This document shows positions 7,243 through 16,252 of a stretch of DNA of 64,000 bases, one piece after another; within the stretch, counting starts at the first letter, position 1, and each line of letters begins with the position of its first letter. The stretch lies in assembly GCF_963676275.1 (NCBI RefSeq), contig NZ_OY781091.1, forward strand, positions 3,140,775-3,204,774, in the 5' to 3' direction. Below the pieces are notes generated by a model. The model was given only the letters and a program-made list of their open reading frames with translations. It was not told the origin of the DNA and made no database searches. This stretch comes from an uncultured Cohaesibacter sp. Lineage in GTDB: Bacteria > Pseudomonadota > Alphaproteobacteria > Rhizobiales > Cohaesibacteraceae. Made by a program: the position numbers and the translations under genes.

Positions 7243-8088
7243 TCACTGCGCTTGTTTTGCAGGCTCCAGATCAATCTCGTCGCAAGGATACCAGCGGACC
7301 TTTTTGCCTTCTTTCATGACAGCAAGCCCCTGATTGGCGAAATTGAGTGTTTCGCGTTGGTAATGCCCGAGACGCCCTTCACTTCTTGCCTGCTCAAGCA
7401 ACTCGATCGCTGCATTGACGTCCGAAAAATCGATGCCATGCAGTATGACAGGATCAATATCCCACCATTTCAAGGCCAACAGATCGGCAATGATCCGATC
7501 GCTGAAGCGCATCCTGATCACTTTGGCAGGCGACCCACCGACGATCGCATAGGGGGGCACATCCTTCGTCACATTTGCACCACCCGCGATTACAGCCCCA
7601 TCGCCAATTTTGACACCAGCCCGAATGCGCGCATGCGCACCAATCCAGACATCATTACCAACGAGCACGAACCCATAGCTTGAGGTCAGTTTCGTCAAAG
7701 GGCCCTTGAACCGAACCCGCTCTGGCAACAGTTTGGTATAGTAATCATCATAGGAAACAGGGCTAGAGGACAGGGCTCCGATAGGATGTTGCCCATCGTA
7801 AATTTCCACTTGTCCCGCCACGCTGCAATATCTGCCCAATTTCATTTTCAGCAGAGATCTTTGCCGGGAAACACAATAGGAAAACGCTCCCATCGACATC
7901 ATCAAGCCTTCAGGATGTCGCGAAAAAGGCTCTACGGAGGTGTTATTGAGATAGGTTATCTGATCGCCGCGTTTGAAAGGGAGCTTGTTTCGCCCACGAA
8001 AAATCTCGATTGTCATATCGGAAAGCTGCGCAGAGAGAACATCACTTATCGTCGTCGTGATCAAAGCATTCTCCATATAGAACGCCAT
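7243..8088 (-). CDS. Hexapeptide-repeat acetyltransferase (CatB/Vat-like)
   Basis: 281-residue protein of the left-handed beta-helix acyltransferase superfamily, closest in pattern to xenobiotic acetyltransferases (CatB/VatD type) that move acetyl from acetyl-CoA to a hydroxyl group. Hexapeptide repeats run through [20 protein letters not shown] and [20 protein letters not shown] at about residues 145-190, followed by the typical [10 protein letters not shown] and KWWD segment. Residues 1-70 extend beyond the usual family start. The natural substrate cannot be told, and such genes often modify surface polysaccharides rather than drugs. The ATG at 8073 (MENA) is an alternative start. It borders the prophage end and may be transferred DNA. 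Confidence 0.7.
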   Translation of the reverse strand: MAFYMENALITTTISDVLSAQLSDMTIEIFRGRNKLPFKRGDQITYLNNTSVEPFSRHPEGLMMSMGAFSYCVSRQRSLLKMKLGRYCSVAGQVEIYDGQHPIGALSSSPVSYDDYYTKLLPERVRFKGPLTKLTSSYGFVLVGNDVWIGAHARIRAGVKIGDGAVIAGGANVTKDVPPYAIVGGSPAKVIRMRFSDRIIADLLALKWWDIDPVILHGIDFSDVNAAIELLEQARSEGRLGHYQRETLNFANQGLAVMKEGKKVRWYPCDEIDLEPAKQAQ

Positions 8089-8450
8089 CCTGAGACGGGT
8101 TCAATCCATTGATATCGAAAATAAATCGCAAAAATTGCAGACTGAGAAATTAAACCAATAAGACTATATCCGCACTCCGCTATCAAAACAATTGCATTGT
8201 CATGCAGATCACCACTTTAGGGAGAATTCGATTCCACAAGCTTCAAACAACAAATGGAAACAAAAAATATTTCCCGTGAAGCGCAAGTCATCTCGATTAC
8301 CGAGCAAAATATGACCATCAAAAACCAATATGATAAATGGATTTTCTACTAACCTGAACATCAACAAACAACCATATCTTGAGAGAAGAGCGTCCGCTGC
8401 GGTAATTTGTCCGCCAACGAACATCACTTTTTTGAAGGGCTCTAAACCTC
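8089..8450. promoter_or_regulatory. Divergent promoter region between acetyltransferase and sbp
   Basis: 362 bases, AT-rich, separating the leftward acetyltransferase from the rightward sulfate operon. It must hold both promoters. I see GAAGGG as the likely ribosome-binding site for sbp about 15 bases before its ATG, but no recognisable operator or riboswitch. Confidence 0.4.
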
Positions 8451-9461
8451 ATGAAAAAAACCATTCTAGCCGCAGTTGGCGCCGCGCTTCTCCTCTCCGC
8501 TCCAGCCTCGGCGAGCGACAATGCCCCCAAAGAGATCCTCAATGTCTCCTATGACATTGCCCGTGAGCTTTACGCGGCGATCAATCCCAAATTTCAGGCC
8601 TACTGGAAAAACAAGACCGGTCAGGACATCGAGATCAAACAGTCTCACGCCGGTTCATCCAAACAGGCCCGCGCCATCATGCAGGGTCTGAAAGCCGATA
8701 TCGTGACCTTCAATCAGGTGCTTGATGTGCAGGTGCTGGCCGATCGTGGCGGCTTCGTTTCCAAGAGCTGGCAGCAGGATCTGCCAAACAATGCCTCTCC
8801 CTATTTCTCCCTTCCAGCCTTCCTCGTGCGAGAGGGCAACCCGAAGGGCATCAAGGACTGGAGTGATCTGGTGCGCGACGACGTGAAGCTCGTCTTCCCA
8901 AACCCGAAAACCTCCGGCAATGCCCGCTACACCTATCTGGCCGCCTATGCCTATGCGCTGGAGCAGAATGGTGGCGATGACGCCAAGGCCCGCGAATTCG
9001 TCGGCAAGCTGCTGAGCAATGTGGCCGTATTCGACACCGGCGGCCGCGGCGCGACCACAAGCTTTGTCGAGCGTGAAATCGGCGATGTGCTGATCACCTT
9101 CGAAGCCGAAGTGGAAAATATTCGCGCCAAATATGGCGAAGACGAATATCAGCGCGTTGTGCCGTCCATTTCGCTGCTGGCCGAATTCCCGGTTGCTCTG
9201 GTTCAGAAGGTTGCCCAGGAGCGCGGCAGCGCAGATGTTTCCAAGGCCTATCTGGATTATCTCTACAGCGAAGAAGCACAAGACATCATCGCCTCCTTCA
9301 ACAACCGCGTGCACAATGAAACGGTCAAGGCGAAATATGCCGCCAATTTCCCTGAAGTCCGCCTGATCCGCGTCGAAGACGTGTTCGGCAGCTGGGAAGA
9401 AGCCAACAAGACCCACTTCGCAGAAGGTGGCGTGCTTGATCAGGTCTTCACCGGCAACTGA
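8451..9461 (+). CDS. sbp: Sulfate-binding periplasmic protein
   Basis: 336-residue precursor with a clear Sec signal peptide (residues 1-22, cut after ASA). The mature protein follows the Sbp/CysP pattern: LNVSYDIARELYAAINPKF, IKQSHAGSSKQARAI (sulfate-binding loop), VFPNPKTSGNARYTYLAAYA and FDTGGRGATTSF. It binds sulfate or thiosulfate in the periplasm and delivers it to CysT-CysW-CysA, whose genes follow. The length matches the family. A hairpin between sbp and cysT probably lets the binding protein be made in excess. Sbp and CysP cannot be told apart by eye. Confidence 0.9.
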   Translation: MKKTILAAVGAALLLSAPASASDNAPKEILNVSYDIARELYAAINPKFQAYWKNKTGQDIEIKQSHAGSSKQARAIMQGLKADIVTFNQVLDVQVLADRGGFVSKSWQQDLPNNASPYFSLPAFLVREGNPKGIKDWSDLVRDDVKLVFPNPKTSGNARYTYLAAYAYALEQNGGDDAKAREFVGKLLSNVAVFDTGGRGATTSFVEREIGDVLITFEAEVENIRAKYGEDEYQRVVPSISLLAEFPVALVQKVAQERGSADVSKAYLDYLYSEEAQDIIASFNNRVHNETVKAKYAANFPEVRLIRVEDVFGSWEEANKTHFAEGGVLDQVFTGN

Positions 9462-9481
9462 TAGCCCCCGACAAGATAGAT

Positions 9482-9512
9482 ACGGCCCGAAGCCCCCGTT
9501 GCTTCGGGCCGT
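9482..9512 (+). terminator. Intercistronic hairpin between sbp and cysT
   Basis: ACGGCCCGAAGC and GCTTCGGGCCGT form a perfect 12-bp stem with a 7-base loop. The T tail is poor (TGTTAT), so it is more likely an attenuator or a 3'-end protector for the sbp transcript than a full terminator. Confidence 0.65.
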
Positions 9513-9544
9513 TGTTATCGTCCCCATACAGACAGGCAACAGCG

Positions 9545-10423
9545 ATGACTCATTCCAATGCAGCCGCGCCGCGCGCATTTCTCAGCCCCTTTAGCGCCAA
9601 ACGTCATGTCATGCCCGGCTTCTCCCTGACGCTGGGCACAAGTCTGCTGTTTGTCTGCCTCATCATCCTGCTGCCGCTCAGCGGACTTTTCTGGCAAATG
9701 GGCCAACTGGGGCTTGCTGACTATTGGCGCATCATCTCTTCTGATCGCACGCTGGCCTCCTTCCGCGTTACTCTGAGCGCGGCGGCCTTTGCCACCCTGT
9801 TCAACGCCATCTTCGGCCTGCTGCTCGCCTATGTGCTGGTGCGCTACAGATTTCCCGGCAAGCGGCTGGTCGATGCGCTGGTCGATCTGCCCTTTGCATT
9901 GCCAACGGCTGTCGCCGGCATCGCCCTCGTTGCCCTTTATGACAAGAATGGCTGGATGGGGTCTCTGCTTGCCACCGTCGGCCTGAAGGTCGCCTATAGC
10001 TGGTGGGGTATCATGCTGGCCATGATGTTCACCTCTGTGCCCTTTGGCGTGCGCACGGTGCAGCCTGTGCTGGAGAGCCTTAAGCCGGATCCGGAAGAGG
10101 CAGCCCGAACCCTTGGGGCCAGCGACTGTCAGGTTTTTCGCCATGTTGTTTTCCCGCAAGTCTGGCCAAGCTTCATTACCGGCGCATCGCTGGCCTTTGC
10201 CCGTTCGCTGGGCGAATTCGGCGCCGTCATCTTCATAGCGGGCAACATGCCCTTCAAGACCGAGATCGCATCCCTGCTGATCATGATCCGGCTGGAGGAA
10301 TATGATTATCCTGCGGCCAGTGCCATTGCCGGTACCATTCTGTTGATTGCTCTGCTCGTCCTCGTCGCCGCGAATATCGCCCAGTCTCGCGCCACTAAGC
10401 ATCTGCACAAAGGGAGTGCCTGA
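9545..10423 (+). CDS. cysT: Sulfate ABC transporter permease CysT
   Basis: 292-residue inner-membrane permease with about six membrane segments, the first at residues 30-55. The coupling loop that contacts the ATPase is EEAARTLGASDCQVFRHVVF at about residues 184-203, in the usual EAA pattern. The ATG at 9545 is preferred. The open frame extends upstream to a TTG at 9512, but that codon sits in the intercistronic hairpin. It partners CysW, encoded 2 bases downstream, to form the channel for sulfate or thiosulfate. Confidence 0.9.
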   Translation: MTHSNAAAPRAFLSPFSAKRHVMPGFSLTLGTSLLFVCLIILLPLSGLFWQMGQLGLADYWRIISSDRTLASFRVTLSAAAFATLFNAIFGLLLAYVLVRYRFPGKRLVDALVDLPFALPTAVAGIALVALYDKNGWMGSLLATVGLKVAYSWWGIMLAMMFTSVPFGVRTVQPVLESLKPDPEEAARTLGASDCQVFRHVVFPQVWPSFITGASLAFARSLGEFGAVIFIAGNMPFKTEIASLLIMIRLEEYDYPAASAIAGTILLIALLVLVAANIAQSRATKHLHKGSA

Positions 10424-10425
10424 CC

Positions 10426-11298
10426 ATGACCGCCCCCTCGTCCTCTCCCGTGCCAGCGATATCCAACCCGCAAGTGCTTGCCCTGTTGCGCGCAAAGGCT
10501 CGCAAACGCGCCCTGCTCATCATCATAGCGGTTCTTTTTGCCGCCCTTGTCATGGCGCTGCCGGTGGTCGCCATCTTTGCCCGCGCCTTTGCCGAAGGGC
10601 TGGAGATCTATGCCGCCAACATCACGACGCCAGACACCCTGCATGCCATCTGGCTGACGGTATTGACAGCCCTCATCGTGCTGCCGATCAATCTGGCCTA
10701 TGGCATCGCGGTTTCATGGGCGATCGTGCATTACCGTTTCCCCGGTCGCCGCGCGCTGCAAACCATCATCGAGCTGCCCTTTTCCATTTCCCCCATCGTT
10801 GCCGGTCTCTGCTATCTGCTGATCTATGGTGCCATGGGATTTGTCGGCAGTTGGCTGGACGGCTGGAACATCCAGTTGATGTTCAACCTCACGGGCATCG
10901 TGCTGGTCTCGCTGTTTGTCACCTGCCCCTTCGTGGCGCGCGAGCTGATCCCGCTGATGGAAATTTCCGGCCGAGATCAGGAAGAAGCCGCCCTGACGCT
11001 GGGCGCCACCGGCTGGCAGACCTTCCGCCATGTCACGCTGCCCAAAATCAAATGGGCGCTGCTTTATGGGGCCATTCTGGCCAATGCGCGGGTCATCGGC
11101 GAGTTTGGCGCGGTAAGCGTGGTCTCGGGCAATATCCGCGGCGAAACCATGACCCTGCCCTTGCAGGTGCAGCTGCTATATGACGATTACAACCCCACCG
11201 GGGCATTCGCCGCCGCAACCGTTCTGACGGTTATCGCCGTCATCACCTTGATTTTGCGCTCAGCCATCGAAGCGCGCCACCCGCATCAGAATGCCTAG
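10426..11298 (+). CDS. cysW: Sulfate ABC transporter permease CysW
   Basis: 290-residue inner-membrane permease, paralogous to CysT, with about six membrane segments beginning near residue 28 (ALLIIIAVLFAALVMALPVV). The EAA coupling loop is EEAALTLGATGWQTFRHVTL at about 185-204. GEFGAVSVVSGNIRGETMTL is a typical CysW segment. The start follows GGGAG and the gene is only 2 bases after cysT, so translation is probably coupled. Confidence 0.9.
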   Translation: MTAPSSSPVPAISNPQVLALLRAKARKRALLIIIAVLFAALVMALPVVAIFARAFAEGLEIYAANITTPDTLHAIWLTVLTALIVLPINLAYGIAVSWAIVHYRFPGRRALQTIIELPFSISPIVAGLCYLLIYGAMGFVGSWLDGWNIQLMFNLTGIVLVSLFVTCPFVARELIPLMEISGRDQEEAALTLGATGWQTFRHVTLPKIKWALLYGAILANARVIGEFGAVSVVSGNIRGETMTLPLQVQLLYDDYNPTGAFAAATVLTVIAVITLILRSAIEARHPHQNA

Positions 11299-11307
11299 GA
11301 AGCCATC

Positions 11308-12060
11308 ATGTCTCTTCATATAAAGGAAATCACCAAATATTACGGCTCCAATCTCGTGCTAGACTCCGTCAGCCTCGATATTGAACCGGGCGAATTCATT
11401 GCCCTGCTGGGACCATCCGGCTCCGGCAAGACCACCCTGCTGCGCACAATCGCTGGCCTACAATTTGCCGAAAAGGGTTCATTGTCTTTCGACGGTGAAG
11501 ATATAACCGGCCTTGACGCCCGCAAGCGCCAGTTCGGCATGGTTTTTCAGAATTACGCCCTGTTTGAGCATATGAGTGTTGCCGAGAATGTTGCCTTCGG
11601 CCTCAAAATGCGCGACCGGGCCAGCCGCCCCTCACCGGCAGAGATCAAAAGGCGCGTCGAGGAGCTGCTGCTCATGGCCCAGATCGACCATCTGGCAGGC
11701 CGCTTCCCCAGCCAGCTTTCCGGCGGACAGCGCCAGCGCGTCGCACTCACCCGTGCTCTGGCGATTGAGCCACGGCTTCTGCTGCTCGACGAGCCCTTCA
11801 GCGCTCTGGATACGCGCGTGCGCAAGGGGCTGCGCGGCTCTTTGCGCGATCTTCAGCAGAAGGTCGGCGTTGGCGCGATACTCGTAACACACGATCAGGA
11901 GGAGGCTTTTGAGCTGGCAGACCGCATTGCCGTGATGGCTGACGGAAAGATCGAACAGTTCGACACCCCGGCCAACCTGATCAAGAAGCCCTCCTCTCCC
12001 TTCGTGGCAGAATTTCTCGAAGGAGCTGGTGGCTACAACCAGTCTGGCGCGGGCATTTAG
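11308..12060 (+). CDS. cysA: Sulfate ABC transporter ATPase CysA, short form
   Basis: 250-residue ATPase with Walker A GPSGSGKTT (about 35-43), Q loop FQNYALF, signature LSGGQRQRVALTRAL, Walker B RLLLLDEPFSALD and the H loop VTHDQEEAFELAD. It powers sulfate or thiosulfate uptake through CysT-CysW. CysA proteins are usually near 340-360 residues and end in a TOBE-type domain; this one stops about 30 residues after the nucleotide-binding domain, and no frameshifted remainder is visible downstream. It should still be active as an ATPase but may lack C-terminal regulation. Confidence 0.85.
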   Translation: MSLHIKEITKYYGSNLVLDSVSLDIEPGEFIALLGPSGSGKTTLLRTIAGLQFAEKGSLSFDGEDITGLDARKRQFGMVFQNYALFEHMSVAENVAFGLKMRDRASRPSPAEIKRRVEELLLMAQIDHLAGRFPSQLSGGQRQRVALTRALAIEPRLLLLDEPFSALDTRVRKGLRGSLRDLQQKVGVGAILVTHDQEEAFELADRIAVMADGKIEQFDTPANLIKKPSSPFVAEFLEGAGGYNQSGAGI

Positions 12061-12134
12061 CTTTTCTGAAACGGCAGTGTCAAAAGCAACGCCGAAAGAC
12101 AATCAGCCACTAACAAACAGACAAAACCAAAAGA

Positions 12135-12165
12135 AAAGGGGCCTCTCGGCCCCTTTCCCTTTTTC
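12135..12165 (+). terminator. Terminator shared by cysA and the chemoreceptor gene
   Basis: AAAGGGGCC and GGCCCCTTT form a perfect 9-bp stem with a TCTC loop, followed by CCCTTTTTC. It lies between two convergent genes. On the minus strand the tail is CTTTTGGTTTT, so it may serve both. Confidence 0.8.
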
Positions 12166-12197
12166 ATGACTGACAATGCCCCATTGCAGAGCCGAAA

Positions 12198-13487
12198 CTA
12201 GAGCGCCTGATAGGTCTCGTTAAGAGAGGCAAGAAAAGTTCCTGCATGATCACTAAGCTCTCTGGATTGCCCGGACAGATGTACGGAACGCTCGGCAACA
12301 GTCTTTGCCGCATTTTCTGTTGCCTTGGCGGAATGCTCGACGCTTTCCAGCGCCGCATTGATCTGCTCAGCACCACCGGAAGCCTGCGTCACATTGTCGG
12401 CAATCTCCTTGGCCGAGGAAGCCTGCTGCTCAACGGCGCTGGCAATCGATGACGAAATTTCATTGATGTGCGAAATGGTACCGGCGATCTTCTCGATGGC
12501 GGCAACGGTTTCGCTGGTCGAGGTCTGAATACCAGACACCTGCCCGGAAATTTCTTCGGTAGCCTTGGCGGTCTGGTTGGCCAGATCCTTCACCTCAGCA
12601 GCAACGACAGCAAAGCCTCTGCCAGCCTCGCCGGCACGGGCCGCCTCGATGGTCGCGTTGAGAGCCAGAAGGTTGGTCTGCTCGGCGATCTCCTGAATAA
12701 GCCGGATGACATCACCGATGCGGCTGGCCGAGGTGGCCAGTTCGCTGACAACATTTGTGGTCGCCTCAGCCTGACCGGATGCCTCATGCACCACTTGAGT
12801 AGAAGTGGTCACCTGCCGTCCGATCTCTTCGATGGAAGCGGAAAGCTCTTCGGTTGCCGCCTGCACGGACCGCATATTATCGACGGTTCGATTGGTCAGT
12901 TCAAACAGGGCCGATGTTTCGCTGCTGGTCCGCTGCGCCCCTGTGATCATTTGTTCCGCAGTGGTCTGCAAATCGCCTGCGGCCCCTTCGATGGACTGGG
13001 CAACGCCGCCCACATTCTCTTCGAAAGTAACGGAGAGCGCCTGAAAACTGCGATTTCTCGCAAAGGCCGCCTCGCTATTTTCCGCATCCTGAATCATGGT
13101 GCAGGCATATGGCAAACCGTCAATCATGGTCATGGAGACATCGACCAGAGCACCGAAACTGCCACCGTGATATTTGTTATAGATTGTGCGGCCAGACCAT
13201 CTGCCATATTTCTGAATGGCGGTTTCCACGGTCCTTTTGAATTCGGAAACAGACTTGCCACCATATTGTTCATCGGCAAAAAGCTGGGTGACCGGCTTGC
13301 TCTGAACCGTTTCCAGAGAAGGAAAGCCAGAAGCATTCAGAAATGCCTTATTGACATAAACAATGCCTTCCTGCCCTGGAGCCAGACAATTAATAAAAAT
13401 TCCGCACGGTGATCCATCCACCGCGGCAGCAACAAGATCATTCATAGAAGGTCTCGTATTTGCCTTTTCCTTACCTAGCCCGAACAT
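12198..13487 (-). CDS. Soluble PAS-domain methyl-accepting chemotaxis protein
   Basis: 429-residue chemoreceptor without any membrane segment or signal peptide, so cytoplasmic. Residues 15-130 form a PAS-like sensor ([30 protein letters not shown]). The remainder is the coiled-coil signalling domain, with the highly conserved hairpin tip [20 protein letters not shown] followed by [17 protein letters not shown] at about 265-302. Such proteins control the CheA kinase from within the cell, often sensing redox state or an internal ligand; the ligand here is unknown. AGGAGT precedes the ATG. No che genes lie nearby. Confidence 0.9.
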   Translation of the reverse strand: MFGLGKEKANTRPSMNDLVAAAVDGSPCGIFINCLAPGQEGIVYVNKAFLNASGFPSLETVQSKPVTQLFADEQYGGKSVSEFKRTVETAIQKYGRWSGRTIYNKYHGGSFGALVDVSMTMIDGLPYACTMIQDAENSEAAFARNRSFQALSVTFEENVGGVAQSIEGAAGDLQTTAEQMITGAQRTSSETSALFELTNRTVDNMRSVQAATEELSASIEEIGRQVTTSTQVVHEASGQAEATTNVVSELATSASRIGDVIRLIQEIAEQTNLLALNATIEAARAGEAGRGFAVVAAEVKDLANQTAKATEEISGQVSGIQTSTSETVAAIEKIAGTISHINEISSSIASAVEQQASSAKEIADNVTQASGGAEQINAALESVEHSAKATENAAKTVAERSVHLSGQSRELSDHAGTFLASLNETYQAL

Positions 13488-14340
13488 TCGAATACTCCTG
13501 CGACCTGGTCATCAATCAAAATTTTTCGACCGGATCTTGCTCCCCAATCATTTATCAAGCCGTTAACCAGCCTGCGAAAACTACAAAATATAAACCGCAG
13601 CAAGAAATACTTTCGAAATAACAAGAAGAAAAACTTCAAATATTGAAAAATTAAATTTCGATATTTGAATGAAAATATAAAGTTTTTAATAGTTAAAAAG
13701 AAAAAGCAGGAACCGAGAGAATGAAATTATTTTAAATTATTAGAAATACATAAGGATAAAATACTACAACATTATACGGATATGCGAGATGATAACTGAA
13801 TTGAACATCCCGGCTGGCGACAATTCATGGATAAGTATTTTTAACAGGAACAATTAGGTCAGTTCCGACAAAAACTATTCTGGACAGCGAGGACGATGGG
13901 GTGCGCCCGAAACTCCCCCAGACATGCCGAGCATCAGAGAAGCACCCCATCCCCAGTCCCACCCACGGGAATCCTGCAACCCGTCTTCCTAGAAGCATCG
14001 CCCTGATTCACCGCAGAAATGATTCTGTTTCAGAAGGTCTCATCAGGAGGAATGAGGATAGTGAAAATCAGCATCAGAAGGGCAGGCAGGCAGCAGAATG
14101 GCCGCCGCCTCCTGCCTCATCAGAAAAGGAGAACAATTATAGAAAGGAAGAAAAGAAGAATAAATTCAATGGTACCAGTACATTTAACAATGCCATATTC
14201 ACATATAAGAATCCTGCAATCCAGTGAACGACAGGTTTCGGTTTCAGGCAACCCACCTCAAACACAGCCCCAAACAGCAATGCGCCTTCGGCAAGAATAC
14301 GGCAATCATTGCCGCCCCGCTTTTGCCAGCCCAAAGCCCG
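13488..14340. other. Intergenic stretch, nothing recognised
   Basis: 853 bases between the chemoreceptor and a TetR gene. The part from 13560 to 13860 is strongly AT-rich. Open frames near 13901-14453 overlap one another, lack ribosome-binding sites and have no protein-like pattern. I see no RNA gene, repeat or insertion sequence. Confidence 0.5.
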
Positions 14341-14988
14341 TCACAGGATTGTTTCAGACCGGTCATCGCCCCGCAAACCGGATGCCTGCCCGATCTGCTG
14401 CCTTTGTTGAAAATAGATGGCGGGCAATACGACCATATCGACAATTTCAGTGATGCTTTGCTGATCCGGCTGTTTCAGCGTCATGAAAAATTCGCCGCGA
14501 ATAAGATCAAAAGGCAAATGCTTGACCCGATCAGGCAGAGGACTGGCACTGATTTCGCCACGCTGTACCGCGTTAAACAGCAAAGCATCCAGCACGGAAT
14601 TGCCCAGAAGGACGATCTTTTCCCTCAGCTCCTTCGGCTTGACGGCTGTTTCATGATAATAATCAATAAGTTGCGTTGAGAGGATCATCATCAGATGCCC
14701 CCTCATCAAGCAGACCTCGCTCAACAATTCAATCAGATCGGCCCTGAGAGATCCGGCATTTGGAACCGAAGGCCTGTTCTGTTGGAAATAATGCAGAAGT
14801 GCCGCCTCAAACAGCTCTATCTTGTTTGACCAGCGACGATAAACCACCGAGCGGCTGGTCTGTGCCCGTTTGACCACGCCTTCGATGGTATATTGCTGAA
14901 ATCCATGGATCAGCACTTCTTCCCATGCCGCATCCAATATTGCGCGCTCAAGGGTTTCTCCTCGACGCCTCGTTTTCTTTTCGCTCAA
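14341..14988 (-). CDS. TetR-family regulator with TTG start
   Basis: 215-residue TetR-type repressor. The N-terminal helix-turn-helix is ERAILDAAWEEVLIHGFQQY, then TIEGVVKRAQTSRSVVYRRW up to residue 55; the rest is a divergent helical ligand-binding domain. The frame has no ATG until far inside the domain. The TTG at 14988 is preceded by GGAGGGG at proper distance, so TTG is taken as the start codon. No neighbouring target gene is evident: the fructokinase lies 270 bases away on the same strand and ends in its own terminator. Confidence 0.8.
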   Translation of the reverse strand: MSEKKTRRRGETLERAILDAAWEEVLIHGFQQYTIEGVVKRAQTSRSVVYRRWSNKIELFEAALLHYFQQNRPSVPNAGSLRADLIELLSEVCLMRGHLMMILSTQLIDYYHETAVKPKELREKIVLLGNSVLDALLFNAVQRGEISASPLPDRVKHLPFDLIRGEFFMTLKQPDQQSITEIVDMVVLPAIYFQQRQQIGQASGLRGDDRSETIL

Positions 14989-15172
14989 ATACCCCTCCAG
15001 CGTTCAAGATACTTCAGATACTGTTGATCAACTGGACACCTTCGTCTTAGATACAAAAATGTTCTTTATATTTCAAGCCGATGTAGCCATCGCCCCGGCC
15101 TGCCTGTTCGTAAATACAAGACAGCAACCGCCAAGTGAATGAAACATAACTGAAAGTGACTATTAGTCGCAG

Positions 15173-15209
15173 AAAGAAAAAAGGCATGTCACCCGCGCAA
15201 CATGCCTTT
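15173..15209 (-). terminator. Terminator of the fructokinase unit
   Basis: On the minus strand AAAGGCATGT and ACATGCCTTT form a perfect 10-bp stem with a 10-base loop, followed by a T-rich tail (CCTTTTTTCTTTC). It lies about 50 bases after the kinase stop codon. Confidence 0.8.
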
Positions 15210-15261
15210 CATCAGTTAAGCTCAGATCATCCGCCGCAACAGGGAGAAAATCAACCGGCCG

Positions 15262-16203
15262 TTACAGCTCGCCCGCCCAGGGCGGATTGGCCCCTTTGCG
15301 TGATACGGTCACTCCGGCAACCCGGGCAGCATAGGCCATGGCTTGCGCTATCGCTTCATCCGAGATGCTTTTAAGAGCCGCTTTGCTCAGCAGATTCATT
15401 TCATCGAGCTTTGCAAGCATGCCAGCGTTGAAAGTATCCCCGGCGCCGACCGTATCCACCACGGTGACCTGTTCGGATTGAATGGAAATCTCCCGCCCGT
15501 CACAAAGATAGGCCGTTGCGCCGTCAGCGCCCTTGGTGATCACCACGATGGCAGGCCCCAGTTTCTGCACTTCTCCGACCCGAGCCTCCAGTCCATCCAG
15601 TTCGGGGAAGAACCATGCGATATCTTCATCCGAAAGCTTGACGATATCGCTATGAGCCATCATTGAACGAATTCGCGTGCGATAGACATCGGCATCCGCG
15701 ATGAAGCCGGGCCGAACGTTGGGATCAACCATGATAACGTGGTTCTCAGCCTCCCGCAGCGCTATCGCTTCATAGGTGCGGGCACAGGGCTCGACCGCCA
15801 GACTGATGCCGCCAAAAAACATCGCATTGATGGAAGCAGGAACCGGCCCGACATCGTCAATGGACAACATCCGGCCAGCAGAATTCTCATCATAGAAATG
15901 ATAGGTGGCATGGCCATTGGCCAGTTTGACGAAAGCCAGTGTCGTAGGCAGCTTGCTCTGTTTGCAAAGGCTCGACCCGACGCCGCTTTCAACCAGCGCC
16001 TGCTTGATCTGCTCTCCGAACAGATCCGAGGAAAGACCGGTGAGAAATTCGGTCGGGATCCCGAGCCGCCCCAAAGCGATTGCCGTATTGAAAACCGAGC
16101 CGCCCGAACAGGGCTGATAGGCCAGAGAAGCCCCATCACACTCTGTTGGTATCATGTCGATCAAGGCCTCGCCGCAGCAAATGACCCTTGCCTCTTCACT
16201 CAT
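15262..16203 (-). CDS. PfkB-family sugar kinase (fructokinase-like)
   Basis: 313-residue ribokinase/PfkB-fold kinase. Motifs include GEALIDMIPT (N terminus), the sugar-binding GGSVFNTAIALGRLG near residue 35, MVDPNVRPG near 155 and the catalytic anion-hole segment DTVGAGDTFNAGM near 250. It phosphorylates a ketose with ATP. Fructose is most likely from family resemblance and because a D-lyxose/D-mannose isomerase is encoded nearby, but D-xylulose is an alternative. GGAGGACGGGAG precedes the start. The LacI gene lies 49 bases upstream on the same strand, so the two are probably co-transcribed. Confidence 0.8.
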   Translation of the reverse strand: MSEEARVICCGEALIDMIPTECDGASLAYQPCSGGSVFNTAIALGRLGIPTEFLTGLSSDLFGEQIKQALVESGVGSSLCKQSKLPTTLAFVKLANGHATYHFYDENSAGRMLSIDDVGPVPASINAMFFGGISLAVEPCARTYEAIALREAENHVIMVDPNVRPGFIADADVYRTRIRSMMAHSDIVKLSDEDIAWFFPELDGLEARVGEVQKLGPAIVVITKGADGATAYLCDGREISIQSEQVTVVDTVGAGDTFNAGMLAKLDEMNLLSKAALKSISDEAIAQAMAYAARVAGVTVSRKGANPPWAGEL

Positions 16204-16252
16204 GCTCCCGTCCTCCCTGAGTAGCGAATTTCATATTATTTCCAGATGCTTG

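Noticed and set aside
8089-8450. A sulfur-type riboswitch (SAM) before sbp
   Set aside because: The leader is AT-rich and lacks the conserved helices and core bases of known SAM riboswitches.
13901-14453. Overlapping open frames between the chemoreceptor and TetR genes
   Set aside because: Low-complexity, no ribosome-binding sites and one overlaps the TetR 3' end. They look like chance frames in non-coding DNA.
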